Assembly: GCA_030728245.1 (NCBI GenBank)
Contig: JANQZX010000090.1
Span: 1-54,134 of the forward strand
From: Saprospiraceae bacterium
Lineage (GTDB): Bacteria > Bacteroidota > Bacteroidia > Chitinophagales > Saprospiraceae
Direction: 5' to 3'
Length of the DNA stretch: 54,134 nucleotides
Every line of letters begins with the position of its first letter. The first letter of the stretch is position 1. The translations under genes and the position numbers were made by a program. Of this stretch, positions 52,235-54,134 are shown in pieces. Below the pieces are notes generated by a model. That model worked only from the letters and a program-made list of their open reading frames with translations, did not search any database and was not told the DNA's origin.

Positions 52235-53725
52235 ATGCAACTACGCGTATTGTTCCTTTTACTCGCTTTTTTATTGTCACATAACACTTATGGACAATTA
52301 TCAAAGCCATGTAACACTGTTAACAGTGTTCATAATGAATGGGTAACACGTTTTCAACAACGATTACCGATTGACAATTTTTTACGTAGTTCCCTCACCC
52401 TCTATTTTCCTATAAAAATTTTCATCTCCGGTAAGGTACATGGCCAGTCCGGTACTATTTCCCCAGATAAATTAATGGACGAAATTTGTCATTTAAATAA
52501 ATTATATAAACAAGCTAACATATCCTTTTACTTAGAAAGTCAGCCCACAATATTGAGTTCTACCACTTATGAAAATATTGAAACTGAGTTTGAGTTAGGT
52601 CAGTTATTACAATCGTATAAATCAACGATGGCAATTCCTGTTTACGTCGTAGAAAACGCCCTTGATGCCTGTGGTTTTAATGTTTTTCATCAAGGTGTAA
52701 ACAAAGGAATTGTTCTTTCCTCTGAGTGTTACAAGGTAAAAGGAGCTTTACTAGCTCATGAAATAGGACATTTCCTGGGTTTACCACATACCTTTCAAGG
52801 TTGGGAGGGCATTGATTTCGATTATACCTTAAAAGCCCCTGACAATTGGGAAAATGTAAAGGTAGAAAGAGCAGATGGAAGCAATTGCCGAAGTGCTGGC
52901 GACGGATTTTGCGATACGGCTCCAGATTATCTTAATCTTAGATGGTCTTGCAGCGATAGCTCAAAAAGCCCCATTCCTTTAGTAGATCCAATGGGAAAAA
53001 CTTTTTTTTCAGACGGTTCTCTTATCATGGGATATGCATTAGATCCATGTCCTAATAGATTCAGTAAGGAGCAAATTATGACCATGAGGGCCTACGCAGA
53101 TGAATTTTATTCAACTTTATTTAAAGTGGATTTACCTCTTAGAATCAACCAAACTTTACCCATTGTAAATACTCCGCTTGAAAATACTCAGGTAAATCTA
53201 TCCAATGGAGTTACTTTCACCTGGGAAAAAGTCCCGGGAACCTACAAATATATCATTGAGGTTTCTCCTATGCCCAATATGGCATTAATTACATCCCGCT
53301 TTGAAATATCACCGGATTCCTTGTCCTATATGACAAAACAATTGATTACCGGACGCAAATATTTTTGGCGATTAAGATCATTAAATCTTTATTCATTTTG
53401 CTCCACAGTATCTAAAATTTGCTCATTTAGCACCGTTTTAGCTACACCTAGTATAGATTTATCAGCTAATGATAATTCGATAATTATAAATAACCCAATA
53501 TCAATTTCAGAAGGATTATCACTAAATTTTTCTTCTGAAAAATTCCCTTTACAATTGATACTCTTGAATAACTCAGGACAAACAATATTCCAAAAAAATT
53601 ACACCCAATATGTTGGTCAAACCAACCTTTCCATTTCAGTGTCTGCCTTCCCCCCAGGGCAATACACACTAACTGTGCGTAGTGCACAGAAAACCCAAAG
53701 CCACAGTGTCGTTATTATGCCTTGA
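52235..53725 (+). CDS. Secreted M43-type zinc metalloprotease with T9SS sorting domain
   Basis: 496 residues. Signal peptide ends ..LSHNTYGQ. The catalytic domain (~50-295) has HEIGHFLGLPH at 175-185 (three His zinc ligands and catalytic Glu) and the Met-turn MGYALDPCPNRFS from ~265, plus paired Cys residues (SNCRSAGDGFCDTAPD) as in pappalysin-like peptidases. A fibronectin-III-like domain follows (~315-405). A C-terminal ~75-residue beta domain (SEKFPLQLILLNNSGQTIFQKN...LSISVSAFPPGQYTLTVRS) matches the Por-type (type A) sorting signal, although the usual opening YPNP is missing. Exported by the type IX system and acting on extracellular protein. Target unknown. Confidence 0.88.
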   Translation: MQLRVLFLLLAFLLSHNTYGQLSKPCNTVNSVHNEWVTRFQQRLPIDNFLRSSLTLYFPIKIFISGKVHGQSGTISPDKLMDEICHLNKLYKQANISFYLESQPTILSSTTYENIETEFELGQLLQSYKSTMAIPVYVVENALDACGFNVFHQGVNKGIVLSSECYKVKGALLAHEIGHFLGLPHTFQGWEGIDFDYTLKAPDNWENVKVERADGSNCRSAGDGFCDTAPDYLNLRWSCSDSSKSPIPLVDPMGKTFFSDGSLIMGYALDPCPNRFSKEQIMTMRAYADEFYSTLFKVDLPLRINQTLPIVNTPLENTQVNLSNGVTFTWEKVPGTYKYIIEVSPMPNMALITSRFEISPDSLSYMTKQLITGRKYFWRLRSLNLYSFCSTVSKICSFSTVLATPSIDLSANDNSIIINNPISISEGLSLNFSSEKFPLQLILLNNSGQTIFQKNYTQYVGQTNLSISVSAFPPGQYTLTVRSAQKTQSHSVVIMP

Positions 53726-53733
53726 TACCCGGT

Positions 53734-53785
53734 CCCCAAAGCGGTAATTCATTGGTATGATTTCTGACGCTGTAGGCCGTTGGGG
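53734..53785 (+). terminator. Possible terminator hairpin of the metalloprotease gene
   Basis: CCCCAA (53734-53739) pairs with TTGGGG (53780-53785), and after a 2-nt bulge CGG (53742-53744) pairs with CCG (53777-53779). The loop is long (32 nt), and TTTTATATAAAA follows the right arm. It lies 9 bases after the stop. The long loop makes it weaker than the other terminators here; it could also be the base of a larger RNA structure. Confidence 0.4.
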
Positions 53786-54063
53786 TTTTATATAAAAATC
53801 CTAAACCTTGTAGCATTGCAGTCCTTTAAATAATTAGGTCTTTGCAAACTTATTAAGTTTCATACCAGAAGCTTCACTAGACTAAACAAGTTTGAGAACA
53901 CAATTCAATGAAATAATAGGCCTAGATTTTTTTTTCCTAATAATACACTTAGAGGGTTTTTTAACCGAGGAGTTTTAATAGACTTATTATCTTAGGTTTC
54001 CAATTTTTAAACAACGACAAGAACGTTACTTTATCATCATCATAAACTTTATACAAATAAAAA

Positions 54064-54094
54064 ATCCCCTTATAATATCAAACTATAAGGGGAT
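54064..54094 (-). terminator. Intrinsic terminator for a leftward gene beyond the right edge
   Basis: A perfect 11-bp repeat: ATCCCCTTATA (54064-54074) and TATAAGGGGAT (54084-54094), 9-nt loop. Leftward transcription gives a run of U (TTTTTTATTTG) immediately after the stem. It therefore probably ends a gene lying to the right of the window. Confidence 0.75.
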
Positions 54095-54134
54095 AATAGC
54101 TCTATTTACGCTAATTAATTTAAAATTATTTGTT

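Larger units (their letters stand above)
53726..54134. other. 409-bp stretch without a recognisable gene
   Basis: No reading frame of useful length or tRNA-like fold was found. The composition is very AT-rich from ~53860 on. It holds a possible hairpin directly after the metalloprotease stop (53734-53785), a small AAACTT-ATT-AAGTTT palindrome (53846-53860) and a clear leftward terminator hairpin (54064-54094). The middle (53790-54060) shows nothing I can name; an unannotated small RNA is possible but not supported. Confidence 0.5.

Noticed and set aside
53726-53800. tRNA gene after the metalloprotease
   Set aside because: The GC-containing segment has pairing ends (CCCCAA/TTGGGG) but no T-loop (GGTTCAAATCC-type), anticodon stem or CCA-side acceptor, so it is not a tRNA.

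Overview
The window is a low-GC chromosomal segment from a member of the Bacteroidota. The evidence is: a PorP/SprF outer-membrane protein beside a giant PKD-repeat protein with a gliding-motility (type B) C-terminal sorting domain; two further proteins with Por-type (type A) sorting domains; PorT next to ubiE; two TonB-dependent receptors with N-terminal carboxypeptidase-regulatory-like domains; DUF3810 and CtlX-type genes; and upstream elements fitting the Bacteroidota -7 consensus TAnnTTTG. The class cannot be fixed from sequence alone. No rRNA, tRNA, CRISPR array, phage or insertion sequence was seen.

Layout. 1-1149: tail of an adenosine deaminase and a convergent secreted thermonuclease. 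1166-16518: an accessory, surface-directed block. It holds PorP/SprF, a 1627-residue PKD protein with a type B signal, a PKD lipoprotein, an unknown exported protein, a second lipoprotein, and a one-pass membrane protein with ankyrin repeats and a lectin-like C-terminal domain. Facing them is a 1136-residue protein whose N-terminal half matches the type B protein but which ends in a type A signal. 16649-23986: a TPR protein, gyrA, ubiE-porT, an ACP phosphodiesterase and ychF. 24005-32285: a leftward run of folP, a YheT-like hydrolase, TamB and a GMC oxidoreductase. 32395-41372: an orphan NarL-type regulator, a TonB-dependent receptor, a LysM protein, a patatin and an Oar-like receptor. 41422-44556: a leftward hscA, yciH/SUI1, ctlX operon. 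44670-54134: a queuosine-precursor transporter, DUF3810 protein, thioredoxin, DUF58 protein, S4 RNA-binding protein, an unknown exported protein, a VWA protein, a peroxiredoxin-like protein, malate dehydrogenase, a T9SS-exported M43-type metalloprotease, and a 409-bp gene-free tail.

How the parts work together. Type IX secretion is the main theme. PorT is an assembly factor of that system. The PorP/SprF protein is the expected outer-membrane partner of the adjacent type B cargo. The type A cargoes (13108-16518 and 52235-53725) would use the same secretion route. The most interesting region is 1166-16518, where two homologous PKD surface proteins with different export tags flank a set of uncharacterised lipoproteins and a membrane protein with extracytoplasmic ankyrin repeats. 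The rest is mostly housekeeping: DNA topology, folate, menaquinone, Fe-S chaperoning, redox and the TCA cycle. Coding density is very high, with many 1-50 bp overlaps, and several strong intrinsic terminators are readable.
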